A DNA stretch of 64,000 bases, taken from contig OY759261.1 in NCBI GenBank assembly GCA_963662155.1, forward strand, positions 35,443,022-35,507,021. The letters are read 5' to 3'. The translations under genes and the position numbers were made by a program. This stretch comes from Lamellibrachia columna (lineage: Eukaryota; Annelida; Polychaeta; Sabellida; Siboglinidae). Positions 32,812 through 42,702 of the stretch are shown one piece after another (the first letter of the stretch is position 1; each line of letters opens with the position of its first letter). The notes under the pieces were generated by a model. That model was not told where the DNA came from, ran no database searches, and worked only from the letters and a program-made list of their open reading frames with translations.

Positions 32812-32930
32812 AGTCTGAATAACACCTGTTGTATAAGAATGCCGGCTGCAACGTCTCCCAGCAAGGTAAGTCCTTCGAACAATAGCGCAGCGACGACGGA
32901 ACGGTACGCGTCCTGTGGATCGATGAGCAT
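32796..32930 (-). CDS. Small hydrophobic ORF, copy A
   Basis: 44 codons starting MLIDPQDAYRSVV. A hydrophobic stretch follows (ALLFEGLTLLGDVAAGILI) and then QQVLFRLW. It shares DPQD-x-YRSVV and QQ-(A/V)-LF with copy B about 250 bp upstream. The stop overlaps the start of the 53-residue membrane peptide by 16 bp. A TATAAGG sequence lies about 35 bp upstream of the ATG (32965-32971). The role is unknown. Confidence 0.45.
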   Translation of the reverse strand: MLIDPQDAYRSVVAALLFEGLTLLGDVAAGILIQQVLFRLWLIR

Positions 32931-32964
32931 GACGAACACTGTGCTACGGAGACGCGTCGTACCA

Positions 32965-32971
32965 CCTTATA
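32965..32971 (-). promoter_or_regulatory. TATA-like box of small ORF copy A
   Basis: TATAAGG on the minus strand, 35 bp above the ATG at 32930. The matching place in copy B (about 33221-33227) has a degenerate TATAGGA. Confidence 0.35.
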
Positions 32972-33197
32972 CGTTCTTCCATCCAACCAATGACGACGAA
33001 GCCTTGCGCGATGCGGGGGGAGGGGGGGTGGGTGGACAAGGAATGTTCCATTCGACGAGCGAGGGGGGTTCGAATAACGCCTGTTGCATAAAACTTTGGA
33101 GTATACCGTGAGCCATCATGTAAAGTCCATTGATAAATATCGCACCGACGACGGAACGGTACACGAGGTCCTGTGGATCGGGCGACATGACGAACAC
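32967..33197 (-). CDS. Small hydrophobic ORF, copy B with C-terminal extension
   Basis: 76 codons. The N-terminal part MFVMSPDPQDLVYRSVVGA, a hydrophobic stretch (IFINGLYMMAHGILQSF) and MQQALFE match copy A. The C-terminal extension (CPPTPPPPASRKASSSLVGW) matches the last residues of the 255-residue protein encoded just upstream, because the tandem duplication fused the small ORF to a copy of that gene's end. It may be a passive product of the duplication. The start could also be the internal ATG three codons later. Confidence 0.45.
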   Translation of the reverse strand: MFVMSPDPQDLVYRSVVGAIFINGLYMMAHGILQSFMQQALFEPPSLVEWNIPCPPTPPPPASRKASSSLVGWKNV

Positions 33198-33224
33198 TGT
33201 GGTACGGACACGCAGCGTACCATC

Positions 33225-33992
33225 CTATAGGTTGTCCCAACCAGCCAATGACGACAAAGCCTTGCGTGATTCGGGGGGTGGGGTGGGCATGGTATGTTCC
33301 ATTCGACGGCTCTGACAGGTGAGGGGTGTCCAACTTAGCGATCTTCGTGCACTACCTGCAGCAGCAGCAGCACGCGGAGGAGTAATTGACCGACGAGAGG
33401 GAGTGATCGACGGCTCCGGACGTATGTAGGCTCTCCTGGAGACGTTACCGACCAACGTCATGGGTAGGTTGATGGCACGGAGTTGTCGTGCGAATGGCTG
33501 CCAACCCGTCGGAGCGGTCTTTCTCTTACGCAACAGATCATTAACGAGATCCACCACGTTACTGCCGACCACCGGCACGCCCTCGTGTATCAGTTCGCCG
33601 CGAGCGGTCCACGCGACATCTCTCTTGAGATGCTCCATCAAACGGCTGGCCTTGGCCCGCATGGTCTTGGAAACGGTGGCCAAGACGGTGGCCTCCAGTC
33701 CGCTAATAGGAGCGCGGACTGCACCCTCCGACCCCGACTCCGACTCGTTCACCGTGACCACGCGTAGCGGTTCCTTGATGCGTTTATCGGTCAAGACGTT
33801 GTACCGCTGCAGCACCTGATTATACAGGATCACCTTGGTCCCGTCGTCTAGGTCCGTTCTATCTAGGATGGTCTTCATCTCGTCATCGAGGGCTTGCACC
33901 TTCTTGCCTAAGGTGTCGGTCGCGGGTGGGGGTGACCGAAGCGTGTCCAACAGTCGCGGGTCCACCAAGGCCATCTTGCGTGCGTGCTCCAT
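33225..33992 (-). CDS. Conserved Polinton protein of unknown function (255 residues)
   Basis: The N-terminus MEHARKMALVDPRLLDTL and the LDDEMKTILDRTDLDD and LYNQVLQRYNVLTDKRIKEP blocks (residues about 36-76) form a mostly helical segment that I recognise as recurrent in Polintons. A central block (GVPVVGSNVVDLVNDLLRKR, residues about 150-169, then GWQPFARQLRAINLP) and a basic Ser/Pro/Ala-rich tail follow. No enzymatic motif is visible. The last ~26 residues (SRRMEHTMPTPPPESRKAL onward) are repeated in the tandem duplication downstream, so the tail may have been altered by it. A structural or virion-assembly role is possible but unproven. The gene begins 4 bp below the stop of the 122-residue protein. 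Confidence 0.7.
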   Translation of the reverse strand: MEHARKMALVDPRLLDTLRSPPPATDTLGKKVQALDDEMKTILDRTDLDDGTKVILYNQVLQRYNVLTDKRIKEPLRVVTVNESESGSEGAVRAPISGLEATVLATVSKTMRAKASRLMEHLKRDVAWTARGELIHEGVPVVGSNVVDLVNDLLRKRKTAPTGWQPFARQLRAINLPMTLVGNVSRRAYIRPEPSITPSRRSITPPRAAAAAGSARRSLSWTPLTCQSRRMEHTMPTPPPESRKALSSLAGWDNL

Positions 33993-33996
33993 GTAT

Positions 33997-34365
33997 CTAC
34001 CTTTTGGTCAGCACCTGTTGGAGCAAGGGTAGCAAGACCGAACTTGCCAACGGTGCTAGGAAGGCCGATAGGAAACCGCCGCTCTGTCCCTCACCAACCT
34101 GCGGTTGCAGCAAGAGGCGTCTTCTCCTGGCAGCGGGCGTTCGTCTATTAGCCAACTCGCGTAACTTCGTCCTGTATTTATTCAATCGTCGCCTCTGTAA
34201 AGCGGTCAATGGAATGTTCTTTGTTAGTATGTTGTAGGCACACTCGGCTAGTGCACACAGCAGATCGGCGTCGGCGTTGGCGATGATGCCCTTTTTAATT
34301 TTGTTGTTCTTGACTCTGGCCAGAGCCTGTATGCACACGATGTGTCTCTTCACCAGGGCAGACAT
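33997..34365 (-). CDS. Conserved Polinton protein of unknown function (122 residues)
   Basis: The frame is taken from MSALVKRHIVC at 34365. An upstream in-frame ATG at 34608 would lie within the packaging ATPase gene and gives a sequence without family features. The protein has a helical N-terminal part (ALARVKNNKIKKGIIANADADLL in outline), a basic middle (LTALQRRRLNKYRTKLREL), and an Arg-rich stretch followed by a Gly-Phe-Leu-type hydrophobic end (GGFLSAFLAPLASSVLLPLL). That ending, after a Q-x-x-G-G-like site, is widespread among Polinton small proteins and resembles a protease-released amphipathic peptide; this role is inferred. A TATAAAA box lies 36 bp upstream of the ATG. Confidence 0.7.
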   Translation of the reverse strand: MSALVKRHIVCIQALARVKNNKIKKGIIANADADLLCALAECAYNILTKNIPLTALQRRRLNKYRTKLRELANRRTPAARRRRLLLQPQVGEGQSGGFLSAFLAPLASSVLLPLLQQVLTKR

Positions 34366-34400
34366 GATGCGAATGAAGAGACTATCCACACACTCGGTCG

Positions 34401-34407
34401 TTTTATA
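34401..34407 (-). promoter_or_regulatory. TATA box ahead of the 122-residue protein
   Basis: TATAAAA on the minus strand, 36 bp above the ATG at 34365 and overlapping the end of the ATPase gene (stop at 34403). It supports the choice of start. Confidence 0.5.
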
Positions 34408-35059
34408 CCTTCGGCAAGTACACGTACTGAACACCGTCGTCTGGAAAGATGGCCGTGCGCAGACGCATGTCCTCGGGCGTGTCCTGTTTGAGATCGACCA
34501 ATAGATAACCGTACGGTACCGCCGTGGCGTCTTTAAACGCCTCTTGCACGAACTTGCCGCGTCCCGGATACATCTGCCGAGCCAAGGTCGCCATCTGCGA
34601 TGCGTCACGTGGATTCTTGAACACCACCATGTACTGCGAATTCAGACTGATGGTGCGACTCTCTTTGTTTTTAGGGAACAGGTTCTGTACGAGATACAGC
34701 ACGGACGTGTTCCTGTGGTGACTTTTTTTAGTGAACAAGGACGTGACCCGTTCGTCCGTTTCTGCCATGAGATCGTCTATGACGATGAGGTTCCTCGTTG
34801 TCGGATCGAACATGGCCGCAGTCGGTAACCCTTCCTCGAATCGCACGTGACCCAAGTCCGTCGTTGCGTAAGCCTCTTGCCATTCTCCGTAACACCACGT
34901 TATTTGTTGGGGCGGTGTATCGATCATCGCAGCGGCGTGACGCAACATACGCGTCACGAAAGTACTCTTGCCGCACCCAGTCGGTCCGGCGACGATGCAC
35001 GTGAAGGGGTGTTTCCATCGTGCATCCATGATTGCGTGTGAAACGAGTGCAGCGTGCAT
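34403..35059 (-). CDS. A32/FtsK-like genome-packaging ATPase
   Basis: 218 residues, complete. Walker A is AGPTGCGKST (residues about 24-33), and Walker B is NLIVIDDLM (about 90-98). A sensor-type region (TSVLYLVQNLF, about 118-128) with SLNSQYMVVFKNPRD follows, as in the HerA/FtsK packaging ATPases of Polintons, virophages and NCLDV A32. It is expected to pump the genome into the capsid. The first ATG at 35059 is 8 bp below the polymerase stop; a second, at residue 11 (MDARWKHPF), is an equally good start and is the one commonly seen in homologues. No break is seen. Confidence 0.93.
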   Translation of the reverse strand: MHAALVSHAIMDARWKHPFTCIVAGPTGCGKSTFVTRMLRHAAAMIDTPPQQITWCYGEWQEAYATTDLGHVRFEEGLPTAAMFDPTTRNLIVIDDLMAETDERVTSLFTKKSHHRNTSVLYLVQNLFPKNKESRTISLNSQYMVVFKNPRDASQMATLARQMYPGRGKFVQEAFKDATAVPYGYLLVDLKQDTPEDMRLRTAIFPDDGVQYVYLPKV

Positions 35060-35067
35060 CGCCTTTT

Positions 35068-38000
35068 CTATACGTCCACCGGACCCGTGGTCACCCCGTC
35101 CTCGTGCACCACGCGTTTGGCGTAAAAGTAGGTGAGTGCATCCCGTACCTGCACGTACGTCATCACTATAGATTTATGCACCCGGAAATCACGGTTCGAA
35201 CCACCTCCGCTCCGACGGTTGGTGAGCACCGCCAGGAACTCGTCCTTGTCGATGGTGTTGTGCCGTTTGCTCAGTCCTTTGGTGCTGTACTTGTCGGTGG
35301 CTCCGAAACAATAGTACGTCTTGCTACACAACCCCACGAACCCGGCACCGGACCACTCGACCTTGAACAGACCCGGTGTCCTCTTGTCGAACGCTCTTCG
35401 CGCTTTACAGCACGCCTCGTCTCCGACCCACGGTCGATTGGCGAGACGACAGCGCACGTATTCGTTCCGATGGTCGTCGCAACATTCGGACGGGAGCCAT
35501 TCGGAACGATGCGTGAAATAATGTTCTCGTAGTGCTGGGGTCACGAGGTCATCGACGGACTCACCGGCCAAGGCTAAATAGGCACTATCTGTATCCATCT
35601 CGCAGTACTCGAACAGAGGGCGCTCCACGTATCTGATGATGAAGTCGTAATAGAACTGCAACATGCGCATCTTGGCGTACTGCAGAACGAAGAATCCCAC
35701 GTGTACGGGTAGGGTGTACTTGACGGTTTTCTTGTTCAACTCTATCTCGTACGCATCGTCGACGACGATCTCGAGTTGTCGGAACCGTTTATCGTTGACC
35801 AGGAGCGATGCCGCCTTCTCCGTGCAGTAGCTGACGTCACGATGTCGGTCAACGTTGGTGATGGTCTTTCCGTAGCCCGAGTTCCCCAGCAACTTCATGG
35901 TGTCCGCGATGATGGTCTTGTCTTGGTGAACGTCGCCCTCGCGTCGGGCCTTGGACACTGCATCGCCGAACCGCCGGAAACACGGAATAGGATCGTATTC
36001 GACGACCTGGTACACGTGCAGTACCTCGAGACCGTGGTCCAGATACCATCGCAGCAGTGGCGTTGCGAGCAGTATCTTATCGCCGCAATAACTACCCACG
36101 AGCATGCGTCGCGGAGTCTTCATTATGTCGTGCTCTTCGGCGTATCGGCGCATGAACGGACCGAGATCCTCGCGTATCAGACTGATGTTCTTGAACACGG
36201 GCTGCATCTCGGCAAAGTGTGCGCGCAATTCTTCCGGTACACGTATGTCGCACTCGATCATGCCGAACACGGTTCCTGCACGCACTCCGTTCAGGATCTG
36301 TTGTGACGTCATCGTCCATCGCACGTGTCGACGTCGGGGAAATGCTGCATCCACACACTTGCGTACGGCCGGGGTTCGTCTCATCTCTTTCCACTCGCAT
36401 TCCCACAACTCGACGACTGTGACAAAGTGTCGTAGGTAGGCGGTGGTCTTTCGGGTCTCGGCGAGCAGTTGCGCCATGGGTTTCCCGTTGACGGCGTTCA
36501 CCTCTTCTCGGTTGCACGAGCAACCGTGGAAATAGCACCCTTGGAACTGATAAGCCGTCTTCGTCTCGCTGCACCATCCATCCACCCGATGTTTGCCTAT
36601 TCTCTTCTCTCGTCCGTTGATCTGATGCCGTATGGAACGTCCCGTGCGTTCGGATTCCCACGTCAACCATTCTCCAGCCATCTGTCCGTACAGCTGCGCC
36701 GATTCGGGGCGGAAGTCCTTATCTGCTCGTCGTCGCGTGTACCATCCCATAGGCATGTCTTGCATGAGCGACCACAGGTACAGTGCGTTCGCATCGTATC
36801 CGACGATCGCTCGACAAGGACGAGCCGCCTCTCCGTACTCGTTCTGACGTAGCGTGGTGATCCCTTTCTCGTGATAGCGATGAAAGATGATCGAAGGCCC
36901 GCCTACAATGTTCTCTTTGACTAGGTCGTGCAGGTCTTTATTCTTCTCGTTGAAGATGGTAAAGTAGGTCTTCTCTGGAAGGTCGTTGAACAGGTACAGC
37001 AGGGTCAGACCAGGTACGCTGATACCTTGCTTGAACATGTCTATTCCCCGTTGTTGATAGAACGCGAACTGTCTGTCGATGGCCTGTAGAAAGGGAACCA
37101 CGTCCCTGTTGTTGTACCAGACGAGAAAGTCGCGCAACGTCGTCATGCCATTGACGCGCCAGGCTTCCTGACAACTGGCGTAATCCTCGTCTGAAATACC
37201 TTCGTTCTTCAGTCGACTGAAGAAGGCCTCTTTCGGTGGAAGAGCGGTGTCGTCGAGTCTCTCCAGACGGTCCATGTACTCGTACGGGAAATGACCTTTC
37301 GTCACCTCGCATCCGTACGCTTTCAGATACTTGTCGTAGCTGAACCCGGGGGCTATGTAGTTGATCATGTCTAGGAATTTCAGCTGATCCGTCGAAAGAC
37401 ACATGAAAGTGTTGTTGCGTTTGATGACGAACATTGACCCGACGCCGTCGTTCTCGTCTTTCTTGTTGCCCTCTTGCTCCCTCTCGTCCTCGTCCTCGGC
37501 CTCGTCTTGTTCCACGGTCTTTGAAGTCGTCAGGAAGTACGGTATGAGGAACTGTTTGATGGCATTGAGATCATACTTCCCCGAATTGAACCCGATGACA
37601 GGTAACTGACGCATCCATCCATACAGTTGTCCCATCAGCGTTTTGTACGGATTGGTTGCCGGTCGAGCTTTCTTCTCGGTGGCCTCCCGTGCAGCTGCCT
37701 CCCGTGCAGCCTCCTCCCGTGCGTCCCATTTCGTCAGCTCTTCTGCGAGTTGTTCCAACACATGATCGTATGAGTCTTTGATCTTGTCGTACGCGGCCTC
37801 ACTCATCGATTGCAGGATAGTCATCATGGTGCTCACCAACTTGTTGGTGTCTCCGTCCGTGACGATGCATGTCACCTGTTCGTGTCCGGGTACGTTGGAT
37901 GCCACGCTGACGCTCAGCGGGACGTGACGCGCAACCCAGTGAACCTGGGCACTGTCAGACGGAAGGTGTTCGGTGTCGAACCAACACTCGAAGTCGAAGG

Positions 38001-39599
38001 TGGCTCGGTACGGATAGTACTGCAACGCTTCGGCCACTCGGATGTTCTCGTCTGCCAGACGTTCGAACACCGATGGAGTCGAATGGTACACGCCACCAGG
38101 ATAGACTCGGCGCACACCCCACGTACACGTGCTCTCGTGGTTGCGTAGATGCCATGCGTCTTTCCACAAATAGTCCCCACACTTCCGACATCTGTACGAG
38201 TGACAGTACTTGCGTCTATCCTGGAAGAAGGAAAAATGCGTCCCGTGAAGATTGAGGTAGAGTGTGTCAGGGTACTTACGTACCGAGCGACGAACGAGTT
38301 CTGCAGTTGGCTTTCCATCCTCTCCATCCGGTTTTACGGGACTGTACACGCACACATTCTTTTTGGAACGTGGTCTCGACACGATAGAGGTCGTCCATCG
38401 TGACTCCGGCAAATGCTTCCATGGGTACGCCGTCTTGGACGTAAGTCTCGTACAGCGTCTTCACAGCTGGTTCCAATCGACGACTTTCACATCCGCGATG
38501 CAGGGCCAGACATCGGAAGAGACACAGGTTGTCACTGTAACTTTTGCTATACCTGGGATCCTTTTCCAATCCGATGACGGCTTTGTTCCTCTTGATGTAC
38601 ATTGGAAGGTCGGTCATTCCTACACATCCTATCGGGTATTCGATGATGCGATTGACGAAAAATGTGACATTGGTCACGAGTTCGCACACCCACGCCGAAT
38701 CCGGTCTTTGATTGATGGCCCATTGCAAGACGTCGGTTTCTCGGATGCGTTCGAGGAACGTATCAAAGTCCTTGCTGTTGGTGATCAGACTGGGCTCGTC
38801 CAGGTAGCGTCCACAGCAGTTGCACGAGGGATGGTAGTACTTGTATTTACCCGTGTTCTTGTTCCTCAGAATGAACCCGTAACTGAGGTTAATCTTGAAA
38901 GCGTTGGTCTGTTCCTGGAACACGTTCTTCAACGGCGTCTCTAGAACGGTCGTGTCCAGAGTCGTTAATCTGTAATCGTACCTGCACTGGAGAGGACCTC
39001 GTTACACGTGTCCGTATGGTCGACCAGTGCGCTCGTACGACATCTAACAGTTCCGTCGACAGGTTGTCGGCGAAGGGGAGTCGAGCAGGTGGGTCTATGG
39101 GGTCTGCATCGGTAAAGAGTGGATGGTGGGGTGTGGTGGCTTCCCTGATTGATCTCTTCGGCGATGGTGGCTTCGTGACGTCGTCGTCGATACACGCTAT
39201 TCGTGCGTGGATGGTTAGGTTATGGAGTCTAGTGAACTTCTTTCCACATTTCGCACATGTGTACACTGTGGTCTGTTTTCTATTACTGCTACTGCTACTG
39301 CTACTGCTACTGCTACTGCTACTGCTACTGCTACTGCTACTGCTACTGCTAAGACGACATACGGACCTCACATGTTGTTGCAGATCGTCCCATCTCTCAA
39401 ACGTTGCATCGCATTTACACGAATATTTCGTTCGCTTTGCCTGGTCGCTAGGTGGCACCTCTAGTGGCACCTCTAGTGGCTGCGCCACCGAATACGTGTG
39501 TTCGGTCACTGCCGGTGTCGCATGACTCGCTAGGTGGCGTTTTAGCGCTGCATACGTGTCGAGCACCAGTCCGCAGTGACGACATTGGTGACGTTTCAT
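35068..39599 (-). pseudogene. Protein-primed DNA polymerase B with N-terminal zinc fingers, split by two frame changes
   Basis: The gene starts at ATG 39599 with three zinc-finger-like modules (CRHCGLVLDTYAALKRHLASH in outline, then a CKCDATFERW and a CAKCGKKFTRLHNLTIHARI module). A poly-Ser tract encoded by a CTACTG-type repeat lies between modules two and three. Near 38980 the reading frame changes into a segment with NAFKINLSYGFI, NCCGRYLDEPSL and DNLCLFRCLALHRG (an OTU-like Cys motif). At the T-run 38360-38364 it changes again into the 1,114-codon main frame. That frame has Exo I FDFECWFD (residues 139-146), Exo II IGFNSGKYDLN (273-283), Exo III YNNRDVV, motif A YDANALYLWS (539-548), motif B KLLGNSGYGKT (840-850) and motif C MDTDS (939-943). 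All catalytic motifs are present. The breaks may be real or assembly errors. Confidence 0.93.
39287..39352. repeat. (CTACTG)n tract coding for poly-Ser
   Basis: The hexanucleotide repeat lies within the polymerase N-terminal frame and gives about 22-24 Ser residues between the second and third zinc-finger modules. Confidence 0.9.
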
Positions 39600-39647
39600 G
39601 GTGCTCTACGTGTCTACAACTGAGAGAGACAGCGGTCCTTAGTACAG

Positions 39648-39654
39648 CTATATA
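39648..39654 (-). promoter_or_regulatory. TATA-like box of the polymerase gene
   Basis: TATATAG on the minus strand, 49 bp above the polymerase ATG, a good distance for a short leader. Confidence 0.45.
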
Positions 39655-39659
39655 GTACG

Positions 39660-39916
39660 TGTGGTGGTGGTTGGTGGTGGTGGTGGTTGTGGTGGTGGTG
39701 GTGGTGGTGGTGGTGGTGGTGGTGGTGGTGGTGGTGGTGAATGGTGATTGGTGTTTGGTGAAAGGTGTATGATCTAAGGTGTGATCCTGTGGTATTGGCT
39801 ACTGTGTGTGTCCGCTATCGATGGCTACGGGTTCTCTTTCAACTATGTAGGCCGTGGCAACACCACTGACAACACGTTTCAATCATTGTATGACTTTTCT
39901 TTATTGAGTATAATGT

Positions 39917-39954
<38 letters not shown>

Positions 39955-40143
39955 CGGTTAGACTTATATAATTACTATGATGACTTGATGGTTTGTGGGA
40001 TTGTTACATCCTCGACAGTGACCACTAGCTTACGATCGGTTATCGACACGCCAGTGGCTAGTAACATGGTTATTAACTTGTGGGTTTTTACACCACGACA
40101 GAGGTTACGTACAATGATGGTGAGGATGTACTATATAAGTCGG

Positions 40144-40180
<37 letters not shown>

Positions 40181-40711
40181 CTATTACTCTATGTCATGCA
40201 ACTACAATATGAGAGAGACTAAATACAATAAAAGAGAGAGCTACTAAACACCATACAGTTCGACACGTTACACTAAGCTACTGTTATTCCGTTTCTATCA
40301 TAAAATCAATAATTATCTGTAGTAATCTATGTAATGCACGTTTCTCGTGCTAGTACGGGTGCCTCCTCCTCCTTCTTCACCTCCTCCTACATAAAATAAA
40401 TAGACCTATTGTTCATCGTGTGTCGATATAATATATTCTAGTAGTAGCTCTACTAATTCACGGCCTGCACGCCTACGCGCTTCAATCGGTAGTACAGGTA
40501 CGTCATCCTACAGAACAAATTAAAATATACTAATATTCCAATCCATATTACGTAATACAACAACAACAACAACTACTACTACTACCTTCTTAATAATAAT
40601 ATTCTGTTGACGACGTCATATACGTGGCGTTCAATACTCCAGCTCGCTTCCGAATGCTGACTGGGAGTACGGGTGCCTCGTCGTACACTTCATTCTACAT
40701 AACAACAATAA

Positions 40712-40809
<98 letters not shown>

Positions 40810-40960
40810 ATGTTCATATACCGTGGTTATAAGTGCATACATACTACCTACTGCATACTACCGACTACTGTTCATCACATAATAATGTTCACCGTGGTCG
40901 ACGGATAGCGCAACGCACATATTTCATTAATATTTCCTGGTACGGTGCCGACAGTACCGT
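39660..40960. other. Microsatellite-rich spacer in the right arm of the Polinton
   Basis: It holds (GGT)n at 39662-39739, (ATACAT)n at 39916-39953, (TA)n at 40149-40180 and an uninterrupted (CTA)n of about 33 units at 40709-40808. No supported gene. A CTATATAAG sequence at 40131 on the plus strand could be a TATA box, but no start is linked to it. Confidence 0.7.
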
Positions 40961-41099
40961 GACTGCCAGTGATCGGCACACGTCCACAGTTACTTCTTCT
41001 ACCGTCGATGGGGCGGATTTCCGCCACTGGTGCGCTATTAAGCGTGCTATGTTCGTTTGCATTGTGAGAAAACACACCTTTCTCGGATCCTCTTTGGCG

Positions 41100-41330
41100 T
41101 CGTCGTCCTCCATGGTCGACGTCGAAGGCTTCGGGTCCTCGATGGTCGACGTCGAAGGCTTTGGGTGAGTGATAATCGAGGACGACGCCGACGTCGACGG
41201 CTTCGGGTCCTCGATGGTCGACGTCGACGGCTTTGGGTGAGTGATAATCGAGGACGACGCCGACGTCGACGGCTTCGGGTCCTCGATGGTCGACGTCGAC
41301 GGCTTTGGGTGAGTAATAATCGAGGACGAC
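41100..41330. repeat. 72-bp tandem repeat carrying start codons and splice donors
   Basis: Units contain ATGGTCGACGTCGA, GGCTTTGG and GTGAGT. ATGs at 41142, 41214 and 41286 and donors (GT at 41165, 41237 and 41309) are each exactly 72 bp apart. The unit is a multiple of three, so phase is kept. Confidence 0.85.
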
Positions 41331-41451
41331 GCCGACGGTTTCGGGTGCGTTATGGTGTGTTGATCTGGTCACAACGACAGTTTCGTCCGGGAATACATAA
41401 AGTCTCGGTATTGATGCCATATCTCACTCTGGTTGTGTCCTTTAATTACAG

Positions 41452-41959
41452 AATACCTCGCTTTCACTGGGCACGGGTAATGCTGGAGATGCTACAAGTC
41501 GCCGTACGTCGACGGGGCTGTCAAGCGCTGGTGCTCTTTCGAGAACAACTGCACGACGACGATCTGCTGACAGCGTTCGCTGAGCATGTCAGCCGTTGGC
41601 GACACGTCATGTCGGACATATGCCATTACGCAAATGGCTATCGCGCCCCCTCGACCGCACCTGAGTCGTGGTCCGACGACGACGACGACCTCGCCGACGA
41701 AGATGACGCCGATTTCCGTGTCGCTTTCCGTTTGCATATGACGCACTGGGAGCTCGTCATGCACCAGTTATTACTGTTGCATGTCCCATCACCCACACCT
41801 GTTTTACGTCGCCTTCACAGAGGACCCATCCATTACCCGTCACTGTTCCGTCGCCGTCGATCGGTGTCCCTCCGCATTGCCTTGGCACGCAAACTGACTG
41901 CCCGTTGCGTTCGGCGATCGCTATTGTCGGCTTTCAATACAATATCTCTTCCTGAATGA
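41452..41959 (+). CDS. Plus-strand accessory ORF of the Polinton, possibly the second exon of a spliced gene
   Basis: From the first internal ATG (41480) the frame has 159 codons. A helical N-terminal part (MLEMLQVAVRRRGCQALVLF) and LLTAFAEHVSRWRHVMSDI lead to a highly acidic segment (DDDDDLADEDDADF, about residues 65-80). THWELVMHQLLLLHVPSP and a basic C-terminus (RRRRSVSLRIALARKLT) follow. I do not recognise the family. The feature starts at 41452, just after an acceptor-like TTTAATTACAG. Joining the donor at 41164/41165 or either of its repeat copies to this acceptor keeps one frame, so a spliced product is possible. Transcription runs opposite to all other genes of the element, toward the right TIR. 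An ATTAAA signal lies about 90 bp past the stop. Confidence 0.5.
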
Positions 41960-42046
41960 ACACTTCTACCCACGAACATTTTATAACTTCTTTTTCCTTA
42001 TAACTAATACCGTTTACTTTCTATTTGTACTTGTGCTTTTTCGTGT

Positions 42047-42052
42047 ATTAAA
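42047..42052 (+). terminator. Possible polyadenylation signal of the plus-strand ORF
   Basis: ATTAAA, the common variant of AATAAA, 88 bp after the stop at 41959. Confidence 0.35.
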
Positions 42053-42624
42053 TTTTGCATCACCTTATATTCCCGTCTTGTATTGCGTTCTTGTTCCAAC
42101 TGCGTGTTGGCATATTATATTTTACACATAGTCCATTTTCGTCCTGCTACATTTTATTTAACGAACGGTCCGATTTCCGTCGTCCAGCGGTTATATTGTA
42201 GCCTTGCATGTCGGCTAATTAATAACTATTACATATTCACCTTATCTTTACCGGTTTTAATTTTATTACGTCTTATGTTCACTCCATATAACCGGCTATA
42301 ACATGCCTCGGTCCCACATCAATGTCGTCACTGCAACATAGTTGCTGTTTATCACTGATTAGCTCGGCTCCCTTGCTACATTGTACAGATTGGCGTCCTT
42401 TGCTCTCGCGCTACGGCTCACAGCTGGATAAACGCTTCGGCTTACAGTTAACTCCAGTCGTTCGGACGTCCAGTTGACATTAGCTAGCCACTCGGACTGG
42501 TCACTCCGTCCGGGTCAAGGTCACGGTCACGTGTTTACGTGGGTGGGTGGGTGGGTGGGTGGGTGGGTGGTGGGTGATATTACGTGTATTTTTTTTGTTC
42601 CTATGTCCACCATCGATGACTACT
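42053..42624. other. Sub-terminal non-coding region, right arm of the Polinton
   Basis: No supported gene. A (GGGT)n tract lies at 42541-42569. Confidence 0.5.
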
Positions 42625-42649
42625 GGTCAATGTTCGTTCCTCCTCCCGT

Positions 42650-42663
42650 CGCTAGGGGGCGCT
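42650..42663 (+). promoter_or_regulatory. CTCF-like motif 2, right TIR
   Basis: CGCTAGGGGGCGCT, the inverted copy of the left-TIR motif at 27926. Confidence 0.45.
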
Positions 42664-42687
42664 TAAGTTACGCACGCTCGGCTACGA

Positions 42688-42702
42688 CCGCCAGGGGGCG
42701 CT
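42688..42702 (+). promoter_or_regulatory. CTCF-like motif 1, right TIR
   Basis: CCGCCAGGGGGCGCT, the inverted copy of 27887-27901. Confidence 0.5.

Larger units (their letters stand above)
32887..33325. repeat. 254-bp tandem duplication inside the Polinton
   Basis: Blocks GACGACGGAACGGTAC (32890 and 33145), GTCCTGTGGATCG, CATGACGAACACTGTG, CAATGACGAC and TGTTCCATTCGACG recur about 254 bp apart in the same order. Each copy holds the end of the upstream coding region and a small hydrophobic ORF. Confidence 0.85.

Noticed and set aside
40875..41420. 181-codon minus-strand frame with repeated GVVLDYHSPKAVDVDH-like peptides
   Set aside because: Antisense reading of the 72-bp repeat; no start context and no family.
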